Assembly (NCBI GenBank): GCA_903829815.1
Contig: CAIKRR010000032.1
Location: 62,001-126,000 of the forward strand
Source of the DNA: an uncultured Pseudomonadota bacterium
Lineage (GTDB): Bacteria; Pseudomonadota; Gammaproteobacteria; Burkholderiales; SG8-39
Reading direction: 5' to 3'
Length of the DNA: 64,000 nt
Shown: positions 8,693-17,145 of the stretch, one piece after another
Layout of the letters: every line of letters starts with the position of its first letter
Position numbering within the stretch: the stretch's first letter is position 1
Program-made: the position numbers and the translations under genes
Notes under the pieces: model-generated
What the model was told of the DNA's origin: nothing
Seen by the model: the letters and a program-made list of their open reading frames with translations, nothing else
Databases searched by the model: none

Positions 8693-9811
8693 TCAGAATC
8701 GGGCCACCGAGAGGTGGAAGCGCCCCTTGCCATCGCGCTTGGCCTGGAACATGGCTTCGTCAGCACTCCCCAGGACCCGATCGACATCAATCCCTGGAGG
8801 GATAGGGGCAACAAAGAGCACCACGCCGATGCTGCAGGCCACATCCACGGACGTCTCTGCAACCTCGTGGATGTCGGTGACGGCCGCCAGGATGCTGGTA
8901 CAGATACGGGTGGCGATCTGCGCATCGGAAATCCCCTTGAGGTAGACCGCGAACTCATCGCCACCCAGGCGGGCAACCACATCGCTGGCACGCACGCTCG
9001 CACGCAGCGCCTGGGCTACGGCACGCAGCACGGCATCACCAATCGGATGACCGTAGGCATCGTTGACCCGCTTGAAGTTGTCCAGATCGCAGTACAGCAC
9101 CGCGAACCCGGCATCGGGCACGGCGCCTCGCTGAGCGATGGCAAGCGCGCGCTTCAGACACTGGGTGAAGTAGGTGCGGTTCGCCAGTCGCGTCAGCGGG
9201 TCTTCCATCGCAATGCGCGCCATGCGGCGTGCCCTCACCCGATACACCTCGCTCACGCCGCGCATCCGATGACTGGCAACCGACACATGAAAGGACGTGA
9301 GCGCGATCATCAGCAGGATCACGCGCGCGTTGATCCCGGCGGCACCCCATCCACCCGGTGCGGCTGCAACGGCGGCAGCGTAACCGATCACCCCCAGGAC
9401 ACCGGCCAGGATGCCGGTGCTGCGGTCATACAGGAGGGCATTGGCTACCGACACGAAGAGGAACAGTGGTATCAGCACCCCACCCAGGTCACCGAGCAGA
9501 TGGAGACTCAGCGCCAGAAAACCCTGATCAAGCACGATCGCAATCTGGCGCCGCCAACGCAATGCCTTGGGATTTTGAAGAATTGAAATCAGCAGGGCAA
9601 TCGACAAGCCCAGCGTGCCGGCCGCCAGCCATGTGGCCGGGCGCCCCTCAGCCTCGGCGGTCAGGCCCTCGAGCAGACCGATGCAGATCAACCAGCCCGC
9701 CAGCAGGATGCAGCGCACGATGGCGACTTCGTGCTCGGCATCCTTGCGCCGGTCAAGCGTGTCCAGCAGGCGATTCAGCCCTTCACGCACCCGCCCCCCA
9801 ATGGGCTGCAA
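8693..9811 (-). CDS. Membrane-bound diguanylate cyclase (GGDEF)
   Basis: This 372-residue protein should make cyclic di-GMP from two GTP. The N-terminal half holds about five to six hydrophobic segments (residues 30-180) forming a membrane sensor of no recognised class. The C-terminal GGDEF domain is complete: DPLTRLANRTYF starts it, GGDEF is at about 283-287, and an inhibitory I-site (RASD) sits five residues before, so product inhibition is likely. No EAL domain is present. The start is uncertain: TTG at 9811, or a GTG in the same frame at 9790 preceded by a G-rich run. It is transcribed divergently from the sodium symporter. Confidence 0.88.
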   Translation of the reverse strand: MQPIGGRVREGLNRLLDTLDRRKDAEHEVAIVRCILLAGWLICIGLLEGLTAEAEGRPATWLAAGTLGLSIALLISILQNPKALRWRRQIAIVLDQGFLALSLHLLGDLGGVLIPLFLFVSVANALLYDRSTGILAGVLGVIGYAAAVAAAPGGWGAAGINARVILLMIALTSFHVSVASHRMRGVSEVYRVRARRMARIAMEDPLTRLANRTYFTQCLKRALAIAQRGAVPDAGFAVLYCDLDNFKRVNDAYGHPIGDAVLRAVAQALRASVRASDVVARLGGDEFAVYLKGISDAQIATRICTSILAAVTDIHEVAETSVDVACSIGVVLFVAPIPPGIDVDRVLGSADEAMFQAKRDGKGRFHLSVARF

Positions 9812-9948
9812 CAGCAGCCTGTCAGCGCGAGACCCTCACGCCGGTCTTCGAGCCCCGAGTCTCCGGACCCAGACGGTCCAGTCCACTCGCAACCTGGCAA
9901 GACATTCCAGCCAGCCCGCGCTGAATATATCATCGGCGGCGCGTTCGC

Positions 9949-9954
9949 TATAAT
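9949..9954 (+). promoter_or_regulatory. Consensus -10 box (TATAAT) ahead of the sodium:solute symporter
   Basis: A perfect TATAAT occurs 28 bases before the symporter ATG in the 170-base gap between divergent genes. No good -35 element is visible at 16-18 bases, so the promoter may be weak or activator-dependent. Transcription would start near 9961. Confidence 0.5.
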
Positions 9955-9982
9955 CCGACCACAATCCACACGACGTTTCCCC

Positions 9983-11482
9983 ATGCTGTTTGCCCTGGTA
10001 CTGGTCTACATCGCGGTGTCGATCTCGATAGGCCTCTACGCGGCCACCCGGGTGAAGAACTCGAGCGACTTCGTGGTCGCGGGGCGGCACCTGCCCTTGC
10101 CCTTCATCGTGGCCACCGTCTTTGCGACCTGGTTTGGCTCGGAGACCGTTCTGGGCATTCCGGCCAGCTTTCTGCGCGAGGGGCTGCACGGGGTCATCGC
10201 GGACCCGTTCGGCTCCAGTTGCTGCCTGGTGCTCGTCGGGCTCTTCTTCGCCAGGCCCCTCTACCGCCTCGGCTTGCTCACCATCGGTGACTTCTACCGG
10301 ATCCGCTACAACCGGTTGATTGAACTGGCGACCAGCGTCTGCGTCGTCATTTCGTATCTGGGCTGGGTGTCAGCGCAGATCACTGCGCTCGGACTGGTCT
10401 TCAGCCTCCTCACCGATGGCGCCATTCTGCCCTGGCAAGGCATGTGCGCCGGGTTGGCCGTGGTGCTGGTCTACACGCTGCTGGGCGGCATGCTGTCAGT
10501 TGCCTTCACCGACCTGTTCCAGATGGCGGTCATCGTAGGCGGCATGATCTACATTGCCGTGGTGGTCAGCGGCCTGGCTGGGGGCGCCGGGGTGGTGTTC
10601 GAGCATGCGCAAGGCTTGGGTCTGCTCGAATTCTGGCCAGCCCTCAATCCGCGCGAAGTCATCGGATTCATCGCCGCCTGGGCGACGATGGCCCTGGGCT
10701 CGATACCGCAACAGGATGTCTTCCAGCGGGTGGGCGCAGCGCGCAACGAGCAAACGGCAGGCCTGGGCTCGACACTGGGCGGCTGTCTGTATTTCATCTT
10801 TGCCTTCGTGCCGATGTTTCTGGTGCTGGCCGCGACACTGATCGATCCGCAACTGGTCACCCAGCATCTGTCCGATGGACGTTCTGCCCAGAACATCCTG
10901 CCGCTTTTCGTGCTCGGGCACACCCCGCTGGCGGTGCAGGTGCTGTTCTTTGGCGCCCTGCTCTCGGCCATCCTGTCCTGCTCGAGCGCCACGCTGCTGG
11001 CACCCTCGGTCACCGTCGCCGAGAACATCCTGCGGCCGTTCTTTCCGAACATCACCGACCGCCAGTTCCTGCGCATGCTGCGGATCGTGGTCTTCCTGTT
11101 TGCCCTCGCGGTACTTGCCTTTTCGCTCTTCTCGAACCGATCGATCTACGCCATGGTCGAAGGCGCCTACAAGATCACGCTGGTGGCGGCGTTCGTACCG
11201 CTGGCCTTTGGCCTGTACTGGAAACGCGCAACCACGCAAGGTGCCGCCGCTGCCATGGCCTGCGGCATATCGACCTGGCTGGGCGGCGAACTCCTTGCCC
11301 CTGATGCGATCTTGCCGCCCCAGTTTGCCGGACTGCTCGCTGCCATCGCCGGCATGCTCGTCGGCTCGCTTGCACCCCAGCGCTATGCACGTGGGTCGGG
11401 AGCCGATCCGGCGCTGGCGTTCAGGCATCCTGACCAGGCCCACCCGGGGCGCGAACCCCACGCGCACGGCAACGGTCACTGA
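9983..11482 (+). CDS. Sodium:solute symporter family (SSS) transporter
   Basis: About 499 residues with roughly 13 hydrophobic segments, typical of SSS permeases that couple solute uptake to sodium. Family features visible are SDFVVAGRHLPLPF near the N terminus, ATWFGSETVLGIPA in the first helices, and GSIPQQDVFQRVGAARNEQTA, where the QQDVFQR motif is characteristic of the family. The C terminus is His/Gly-rich (HPDQAHPGREPHAHGNGH), possibly metal-binding, and outside the conserved core. Start ATG 9983 is chosen as it begins the first helix (MLFALVLVYIAV). Substrate not predictable. The last seven bases overlap the end of the convergent gene. Confidence 0.9.
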   Translation: MLFALVLVYIAVSISIGLYAATRVKNSSDFVVAGRHLPLPFIVATVFATWFGSETVLGIPASFLREGLHGVIADPFGSSCCLVLVGLFFARPLYRLGLLTIGDFYRIRYNRLIELATSVCVVISYLGWVSAQITALGLVFSLLTDGAILPWQGMCAGLAVVLVYTLLGGMLSVAFTDLFQMAVIVGGMIYIAVVVSGLAGGAGVVFEHAQGLGLLEFWPALNPREVIGFIAAWATMALGSIPQQDVFQRVGAARNEQTAGLGSTLGGCLYFIFAFVPMFLVLAATLIDPQLVTQHLSDGRSAQNILPLFVLGHTPLAVQVLFFGALLSAILSCSSATLLAPSVTVAENILRPFFPNITDRQFLRMLRIVVFLFALAVLAFSLFSNRSIYAMVEGAYKITLVAAFVPLAFGLYWKRATTQGAAAAMACGISTWLGGELLAPDAILPPQFAGLLAAIAGMLVGSLAPQRYARGSGADPALAFRHPDQAHPGREPHAHGNGH

Positions 11483-11904
11483 CCGGGGGCGCCCGCCCCT
11501 TGTGTGCCCGCATCGAGATCGATGATCTGGTCAAGGCGCAACACACCCTGATAGGCCGATCCGGCGAGCGCCTCGAGCGCGGTGGCGTCATGCCGGTGAT
11601 GCCCCAGTTCGACCAGCAGTCGTTGCGGCCGGGCGCTGCGCAGCAATCGGTTGAGCGCAACCCGAAAGGCCAGTTGGCCGGTGCAGCACGGACAACTGGC
11701 GGGTGCCACCGCGACAACCAGACCGGGCGCGGCCGAGGTCACGGCCCCAGCCGAGAACGAAGTCGCAGCGCGCAGAACGGCCCATGGTTCGCCCGCCACC
11801 CGGCGAGCCAGCAGGCCGTGCAGGACATCCAGTCGACGGCCCGCATCACCGCCCAGCACAAGCTGTGTGGGTACCGCCTCGATGCGCGCCTGGGTCGCAC
11901 TCAC
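11476..11904 (-). CDS. Truncated CobW/G3E-GTPase-like protein lacking a functional P-loop
   Basis: A 142-residue protein whose order of elements follows the first half of COG0523 (CobW/YjiA) metallochaperone GTPases: a VPTQLVLGGDAGRRLDVLHG strand-loop-helix where the family has its P-loop, a CxCC-type metal motif (CPCC, residues 71-74) followed by a helix, then RPQRLLVELG (93-101) and GVLRLDQIIDLDAG where the family has the VIxLVDA strand. The P-loop equivalent GGDAGRRL (18-25) lacks the GKT residues, and the chain ends before the NKxD base-recognition motif and the CobW C-terminal domain. It is therefore probably not a GTPase; metal binding through the cysteines is plausible. The start overlaps the ntrX-like stop by four bases, so it is translationally coupled to that regulator. 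The assignment rests on motif order only. Confidence 0.6.
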   Translation of the reverse strand: MSATQARIEAVPTQLVLGGDAGRRLDVLHGLLARRVAGEPWAVLRAATSFSAGAVTSAAPGLVVAVAPASCPCCTGQLAFRVALNRLLRSARPQRLLVELGHHRHDATALEALAGSAYQGVLRLDQIIDLDAGTQGAGAPGQ

Positions 11905-13154
11905 GCGTCAGGCTCATCCTCGCGCCGACTGGCCTGCACGCCCAGTTGACGCAGCTTGCGGTACAGGTGCGTGCGCTCCATGCCACTGCGTTCGGCAAGC
12001 CGTGCAATCGAACCCTGCTCGCGCGCCAGCCAGTATTCGAAATAGGCACGCTCGAATTGATCGCGTGCCTCGCGCAGCGGCTGATCGAACCCCACCGGCG
12101 CTGATGCTTGCGCATCCTGCATCTGGAGCAGGATGCCAGCCACCTCGGGTGCTCCGATTTCCTCGCCGGCAGCGGCCACTGCGGCTGACCGTATGACCTG
12201 CTCGAGCTGCTCGAGATTGCGCGGAAAGGTGTATTGCCGCAGCACGTTCAAGGCTGCCGTGGCGAGGCGCCGAACCGGCACCACACGCGCTTCGCACAAG
12301 CGCGCAAGCATCGCCACCGCGAGTTCGGGGATGTCGTCCGGATGCTCGCGCAAGGCTGGCAGCGGAACGATCAGGTCGGCAAGACGCGCCACCATGCCCG
12401 CCTCGAGACCGGACAGGTCGAGCCGGGTAGGGTTCTCGCTTGAAAACGCCACCAGCCGCACCCCGGCACGGTCTGCGCGTGCGCAGACAAAGGCAAGGCC
12501 CCGACATTGAGCCCGGCTCAGGGCAGCCAGATCGTCGACGAACACGATGCCGTTCTGAACACGGCGCAGGGTGTCTTCGGTGACTTCGGCAAGGACTGGC
12601 GTGACATTGAGAAATGGCACACCGACAGCGGCCAGCGCACGGGCGTGCAGTTCGGGCAGCATGCCCTCCTCGCCGCGCAGGCATACCCAGGCTTTCATCG
12701 GTGTGACATGAGCAAACCGGCGACGCAGGTCTGCAAGTATCGGCGAGCGCCCCAGATCGAGCACGGGCAAGGGCGGTGCTACACGGCGGTCGGGCGCACT
12801 GAGCGCGCGCTTCACCGCCGCCAGCAGACGCTGCAGCGCGATCGGCTTTTCAAGAAAATCCATCGCACCGATGCGCGTGGCCTCGACAGCGGTTTCGATG
12901 CTGGCGTGCCCCGACATCATCACGACCGGCATCGTCAGCTGACCGGCGGCAGCCCACTCCTTGAGCAACGAGATGCCATCCGTATCAGGCATCCAGATAT
13001 CGAGCAGGACCAGGTCGGGGCGTTCACGCGAGCGCCAGTCACGGGCGGCACGTCCATTTTCGGCAAGGCGCACGGTGTGGCCTTCATCGGCCAGGATCTC
13101 CGAGAGCAGTTCGCGGATGCCCACCTCATCATCGACCACAAGTACCGTCGCCAT
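11901..13154 (-). CDS. ntrX: NtrX-like response regulator with a degenerate AAA+ domain
   Basis: 417 residues: a receiver (1-120; Asp8/Asp9, phospho-acceptor Asp52, Lys103), a central region of AAA+ origin (about 135-345), and a C-terminal Fis-type helix-turn-helix (SIARLAERSGMERTHLYRKLRQLG). The central region keeps a Walker-B-like GIVFVDDLAALS and a sensor-II-like FPRNLEQLEQVIRSA but has no recognisable Walker A (GESGTGKE) and no GAFTGA loop, so it should neither hydrolyse ATP nor open sigma-54 promoters by the usual mechanism. It probably works as a phosphorylation-controlled DNA-binding regulator. It immediately follows the cognate sensor gene (stop and start overlap by one base), the standard ntrY-ntrX pair of this region in betaproteobacteria. 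Confidence 0.85.
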   Translation of the reverse strand: MATVLVVDDEVGIRELLSEILADEGHTVRLAENGRAARDWRSRERPDLVLLDIWMPDTDGISLLKEWAAAGQLTMPVVMMSGHASIETAVEATRIGAMDFLEKPIALQRLLAAVKRALSAPDRRVAPPLPVLDLGRSPILADLRRRFAHVTPMKAWVCLRGEEGMLPELHARALAAVGVPFLNVTPVLAEVTEDTLRRVQNGIVFVDDLAALSRAQCRGLAFVCARADRAGVRLVAFSSENPTRLDLSGLEAGMVARLADLIVPLPALREHPDDIPELAVAMLARLCEARVVPVRRLATAALNVLRQYTFPRNLEQLEQVIRSAAVAAAGEEIGAPEVAGILLQMQDAQASAPVGFDQPLREARDQFERAYFEYWLAREQGSIARLAERSGMERTHLYRKLRQLGVQASRREDEPDA

Positions 13155-15262
13155 CAGCCACCTACCCCTGATTGCGCCTCTGCCAGGGGCAGGACGATGT
13201 TGACCTCGGCACCCCCTGCCGAGCGGTTGGCAAGTTCGATGGTGCCGTGATGCTCGTCGATGATCTTCTTCACGATGGCAAGGCCCAGTCCGGTGCCACG
13301 CGGCTTGGTGGTGACATAGGGCTCGAAGGCGCGCTGGATGATGCCCTCGGGAAAACCACCCCCTGAATCGCCGATGGCCAGCAGCACACCACCTGGCACC
13401 AACGCGGTAGAGAGCACGATCTCGCCCTCGCCCCGGGCCGTCACCGAGTCATCGGCGTTCTGCAGGAGGTTGTGCACCACCTGGTAGAGCTGCCTTGCGT
13501 CTCCGAGCACTGCGGGCAATGCTGCCGCAGGTTCGAACCGGATGCGCTCGCGCGCGTGCTCATAAAGGGACAACACATCGTCAACCAGCCGGTTGAGATC
13601 GACCGGCTCGAGCGTCGGGCGTGGCAGACGGGCATAGACCCTGAACTCGTCCACCATCGACTTCATCGCGTTGACCTGGGTGAGGATGATGTCCACTGCA
13701 CGCTCGAGCGCCTGGGCATCGACCGGGGACAGGCGGTCGGCAAACTTGGCGCGCAATCGTTCAGTCGCCAGAAGAATCGGCGTGAGCGGATTCTTGATCT
13801 CGTGGGCCAGTCGTTGTGCAACCTCACCCCAGGCGGTCGCCCGTTGCGCCTGGATGAGCGCCGTCACATCATCGAACACCACCAGATGATCGGCTCGATC
13901 ACCGCCGGCCACCAGCGAACCACGCAGAACCAGTACCTTGCCGGTCTCCAGTTCAAGCTGCTCCTGCCATTGCGAGGCACGGGCAAAGCGGTCGGACACC
14001 AGTCGGCCAAAGGCGGCGACTGCCGGCTCGGTCTCGAGGCGGGCACCGGGCAGGCCGGCGAGGTCACGATCGAGAATCTGGCTCGCTGCCGCATTGACCG
14101 CCACCAATTGCATCTGCTCGTCGAGAACGATGACCCCGCTCGAGAGGCTGGCAAGAATGTTCTCCAGATGCGCCCGCGCCTTTTCCTCCTGCTGGCGGTT
14201 GTCCTCGGCGGCGCGATAGGCACCGGCCAGTTGCTCGGTCATGCTGTTGAAGGCCCGGGTGAGCGTGCCCATCTCATCGGCCGACAGCACGGCCGCGCGA
14301 CGGCTGAAGTCGCCTCGGGCAACCGCGGCGGTCGCCTCGGCAAGCGTCGCGAGCGGGGCGGTCAGACGCCGGCTGAGAATCAGCGCCAGTATCGCTGCCG
14401 ACAACAGCGCCAGCAGCAAGGTGAGGGTGAGTGCAAACACGTAGGTGCGCTGCAATGCCACGCGCGACAGGGCCAGTTCGCGATAGTCGCGGTTGACCGA
14501 CTGCACGGCCTCGGCACTCTGGGCGATGCGCTCAGGTACGCGCTGGATGAGTTCGACCAGACGCTGTTCATCGGACAGGCTCTGCGGGATCACGGGGCGG
14601 ATCACGCGCAGCACCAGACTGCCCTCGGACTCGCTCTCGACGGCTCGGTAGAGGCGGCTTAGCCGGGCCTGACGCAGCGCAGCCGGTGGCGCCAGGTCGG
14701 GGAGGATGCGGGTGCCGCTGCGGGCGACACTGGAGAGCACACCGGTGGAGCCAATCAGCAGCATTTCGTCGACGCCTGCCTGCTCGCGCAGGCGCCCGAG
14801 CGCGGTGGCCTGCTGCACCGGTGGCAGATCGGCCAGATCGAGGGCCGCGGTGCGCGCCTTCGCATCGAGATCGTTCAGCATGATGTCGAGAATCGCACGC
14901 CCCAGATTCAGGCCCTCCTCGAGAGCGCTCTCGACACGCACATCAAACCAGGACTCGATGCTGCGACCCAGAAAGCCGACCGATACCGAATACACCACGG
15001 CCCCCGGAACCAGCGCCATCAGTGCAAAGAGCAGCAGAAACCGCACGGTGAGGCGCGAGCCGAAACGGCCGGCTGCGCGCGCGCGGAAAATGCCCACCAG
15101 TTGCCAGACGACCAGCGCGCCCAGCACGCAGGCAACGGCGACATTGAGCTGGATCAGCAGGTCGTAATTGCTGGCAAAGAGCGACGTGTTGGCGGTCGCC
15201 GCAGCCAGCAACACCAGCAGCACCGCGGCAAGAACCGACACCCCGATGAGGAGGCTGGTCAT
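13154..15262 (-). CDS. ntrY: NtrY-like sensor histidine kinase
   Basis: 702 residues. Three hydrophobic segments in the first 110 residues are followed by a periplasmic stretch and another membrane segment (FALTLTLLLALLSAAILALIL), a HAMP linker, a PAS-like domain (ILASLSSGVIVLDEQMQLVAVN), a HisKA dimerisation domain with the phospho-acceptor in RLAHEIKNPLTPILLATERL, and an HATPase_c domain (N box LLQNADDSV, G1 box DSGGGFP, G2 box GTGLGLAIVKKI). Family knowledge links NtrY/NtrX to nitrogen metabolism, redox and envelope responses. It is transcribed after DUF4390 with a four-base overlap. Confidence 0.93.
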   Translation of the reverse strand: MTSLLIGVSVLAAVLLVLLAAATANTSLFASNYDLLIQLNVAVACVLGALVVWQLVGIFRARAAGRFGSRLTVRFLLLFALMALVPGAVVYSVSVGFLGRSIESWFDVRVESALEEGLNLGRAILDIMLNDLDAKARTAALDLADLPPVQQATALGRLREQAGVDEMLLIGSTGVLSSVARSGTRILPDLAPPAALRQARLSRLYRAVESESEGSLVLRVIRPVIPQSLSDEQRLVELIQRVPERIAQSAEAVQSVNRDYRELALSRVALQRTYVFALTLTLLLALLSAAILALILSRRLTAPLATLAEATAAVARGDFSRRAAVLSADEMGTLTRAFNSMTEQLAGAYRAAEDNRQQEEKARAHLENILASLSSGVIVLDEQMQLVAVNAAASQILDRDLAGLPGARLETEPAVAAFGRLVSDRFARASQWQEQLELETGKVLVLRGSLVAGGDRADHLVVFDDVTALIQAQRATAWGEVAQRLAHEIKNPLTPILLATERLRAKFADRLSPVDAQALERAVDIILTQVNAMKSMVDEFRVYARLPRPTLEPVDLNRLVDDVLSLYEHARERIRFEPAAALPAVLGDARQLYQVVHNLLQNADDSVTARGEGEIVLSTALVPGGVLLAIGDSGGGFPEGIIQRAFEPYVTTKPRGTGLGLAIVKKIIDEHHGTIELANRSAGGAEVNIVLPLAEAQSGVGG

Positions 15263-15822
15263 CGGGCAGGCTCGCGCGCCGACCAGGCGAAGCGATTCCA
15301 GTCAGAGGCAAGCTTCCAGTCCCGATTGGCCAGTGCGCTTGCCTGAAACGGCTTGGGAAGCTCGCTGGTATCAAGGCGCATGCGTACGGCTGCCTGATAG
15401 GGGATTTCGGGCTGGATGCGCACCGGGTCGGCAACAAGCCAGTTGCGAATGCGCGAGAGCGTGCGCTGGGCCTCCGCCAGCGTGTCAAAGGACTGATGCA
15501 GGTTGCCGCTGGAGAGTCGATATTGGCGAGTGAGTGCGTGGTACCAGAGCCGCCACTTCTGGCTGCGTTGGACCACGCTTTCGTCAAGCCAGTACCAGCG
15601 CGGTCGGGTCAGTTCGAACTCGACCAGAAAATAAAGCGGGATGCCACGGTCGAGGGCCTCTTCAAGTCGGGGCCCCAGTTCAAACTCGAAGTCCGCATCG
15701 AGCGCGAGTGCATCATCGCGAAGCCGCAGACTGGTCATCGCGACATGGATTTCCTCGCTGAATGCCGCGCTGCCAAAGACGATGGCCAGACACACGAGGA
15801 GGGCTTGCGCGAGGCGTTTCAT
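15259..15822 (-). CDS. DUF4390 family exported protein
   Basis: 187 residues with a clear N-terminal signal peptide (MKRLAQALLVCLAIVFGSAAFS). The mature part matches DUF4390: an all-beta start (MTSLRLRDDALALDADFEFEL), then GIPLYFLVEFELTRPRWYW and WRLWYHALTRQYRLSSG. Function unknown. This family regularly lies between rsmB and ntrY in betaproteobacteria, and here its start overlaps rsmB and its stop overlaps ntrY by four bases each, so a periplasmic role connected with NtrY sensing is a reasonable inference. Confidence 0.85.
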   Translation of the reverse strand: MKRLAQALLVCLAIVFGSAAFSEEIHVAMTSLRLRDDALALDADFEFELGPRLEEALDRGIPLYFLVEFELTRPRWYWLDESVVQRSQKWRLWYHALTRQYRLSSGNLHQSFDTLAEAQRTLSRIRNWLVADPVRIQPEIPYQAAVRMRLDTSELPKPFQASALANRDWKLASDWNRFAWSAREPAR

Positions 15823-17144
15823 GCCGGCTTGCCCAGCAAGGCGTAGAAGAAACCGTCATGGTCGGCAGTGGGCAGCAACTGCCCGCCAGGGATCGCGTCG
15901 ACAGGCAGACGGATCGCCTCGGGCCGCTGGGCCATGAAGGCATCGATGCGCTCGGCATTTTCTTCAGGAAAGATCGAGCAGGTGACGTACAGCATGCGCC
16001 CACCGGGGGCAAGCATCGACCACAGAGCCCGCAGGATGGCCTGCTGCTCGCGAGCGAAGCGGCCCGGATCGGCTGGCTGACGCAACCACTTGATGTCGGG
16101 ATGACGCCGTACCACCCCCGATGCGCTGCAGGGAACGTCGGCAAGAATGCAGTCGAAGCGACGCCCATCCCACCACGAAGCAGGCTGCGTGGCATCGCCG
16201 ACGATGACCTGCGCCGGCAGCCCCAGGCGATCGAGATTGTCGGTGATGCGCAGCGCGCGTGCCGGATCTCGCTCGAGGGCAACCAGCGATGTGGCGCCCA
16301 GTTCGAGAAGGTGGGTGGTCTTGCCGCCCGGTGCTGCGCAGGCATCGAGCACGCGCTCGCCCGGACTGACGGCAAGCAAAGGCGCGGCACGCTGGGCACC
16401 GGCATCCTGCACCGAGCACCAGCCCAGCGCAAAACCGGGTAACTGCTCGACCGGCACGGCCGGCTCGACGGCCAGCGCCATCTCGCCGATGACGCGACTG
16501 TGCAAGCCCAGCTGTTCAAGATGGGCTTGATACGCGTCGCGCGTGCAATGGAGCCGATTCACCCGGATGGCAAGGGGCGGCGGCAGATCGGCCACGCGCA
16601 GCACCGACTCCCAGTCGTCAGGCCAGGCTGCCCGCACGCGGCGGATCCACCATTCCGGATGCCGGTAACGCACCACCGGCATGTCGGCAATGGCTGCTTC
16701 GAGCGCCTCGCGATGACGCAGATAATTGCGCAGCACGGCATTCACCAGACCTCGCGCAGCAACCCGTCCGAGGCCACTGGCGGCATGGACCGCCTGGTCG
16801 ACCAGGGTATGCGCATGCGTCGGGTTGGCGCGCAGATCGGTCAGCGCAACCTGGAGCAGGGCGCGCAACACCAGATCGGTGACCGGCCTGTGCAACAGAC
16901 GCTCGAGCAGGGCAGTTGCCGCGCCGTAGGCGCGCAGCGTCGCAAAGGCAAAACTGCGCGCGCCACTGCGGGCGCGAGCGTCTGTCAGGCCGTTGAAGGC
17001 CGGCGAACGAGCGCCTTCGAAGCTCTCGCCCGCGAGCACCCGGGCGACCGCCTGGGCCGCGGCCGCGTACTGCACGTGCAGCGCAAGCGCGTCGGCACGT
17101 CCGCTACCCGGCAGGTCGGGCTTCACGGTGGCCGGGTCGACCAT
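15819..17144 (-). CDS. rsmB: 16S rRNA (cytosine-967-C5)-methyltransferase RsmB
   Basis: About 441 residues. RsmB methylates C967 of 16S rRNA using S-adenosylmethionine. The N-terminal third is a NusB-like RNA-binding domain (DLVLRALLQVALTDLRANPTHAHTLVDQAV). The catalytic domain has motif I DACAAPGGKTTHLLEL, motif IV DVPCSASGVVRRHPDIKW with the release cysteine, and motif VI YVTCSIFPEEN with the nucleophilic cysteine. The ATG at 17144 is chosen because it lies one base after the fmt stop; the longer in-frame extension into fmt is not family-like. It belongs to the def-fmt-rsmB string. Confidence 0.93.
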   Translation of the reverse strand: MVDPATVKPDLPGSGRADALALHVQYAAAAQAVARVLAGESFEGARSPAFNGLTDARARSGARSFAFATLRAYGAATALLERLLHRPVTDLVLRALLQVALTDLRANPTHAHTLVDQAVHAASGLGRVAARGLVNAVLRNYLRHREALEAAIADMPVVRYRHPEWWIRRVRAAWPDDWESVLRVADLPPPLAIRVNRLHCTRDAYQAHLEQLGLHSRVIGEMALAVEPAVPVEQLPGFALGWCSVQDAGAQRAAPLLAVSPGERVLDACAAPGGKTTHLLELGATSLVALERDPARALRITDNLDRLGLPAQVIVGDATQPASWWDGRRFDCILADVPCSASGVVRRHPDIKWLRQPADPGRFAREQQAILRALWSMLAPGGRMLYVTCSIFPEENAERIDAFMAQRPEAIRLPVDAIPGGQLLPTADHDGFFYALLGKPA

Positions 17145-17145
17145 G

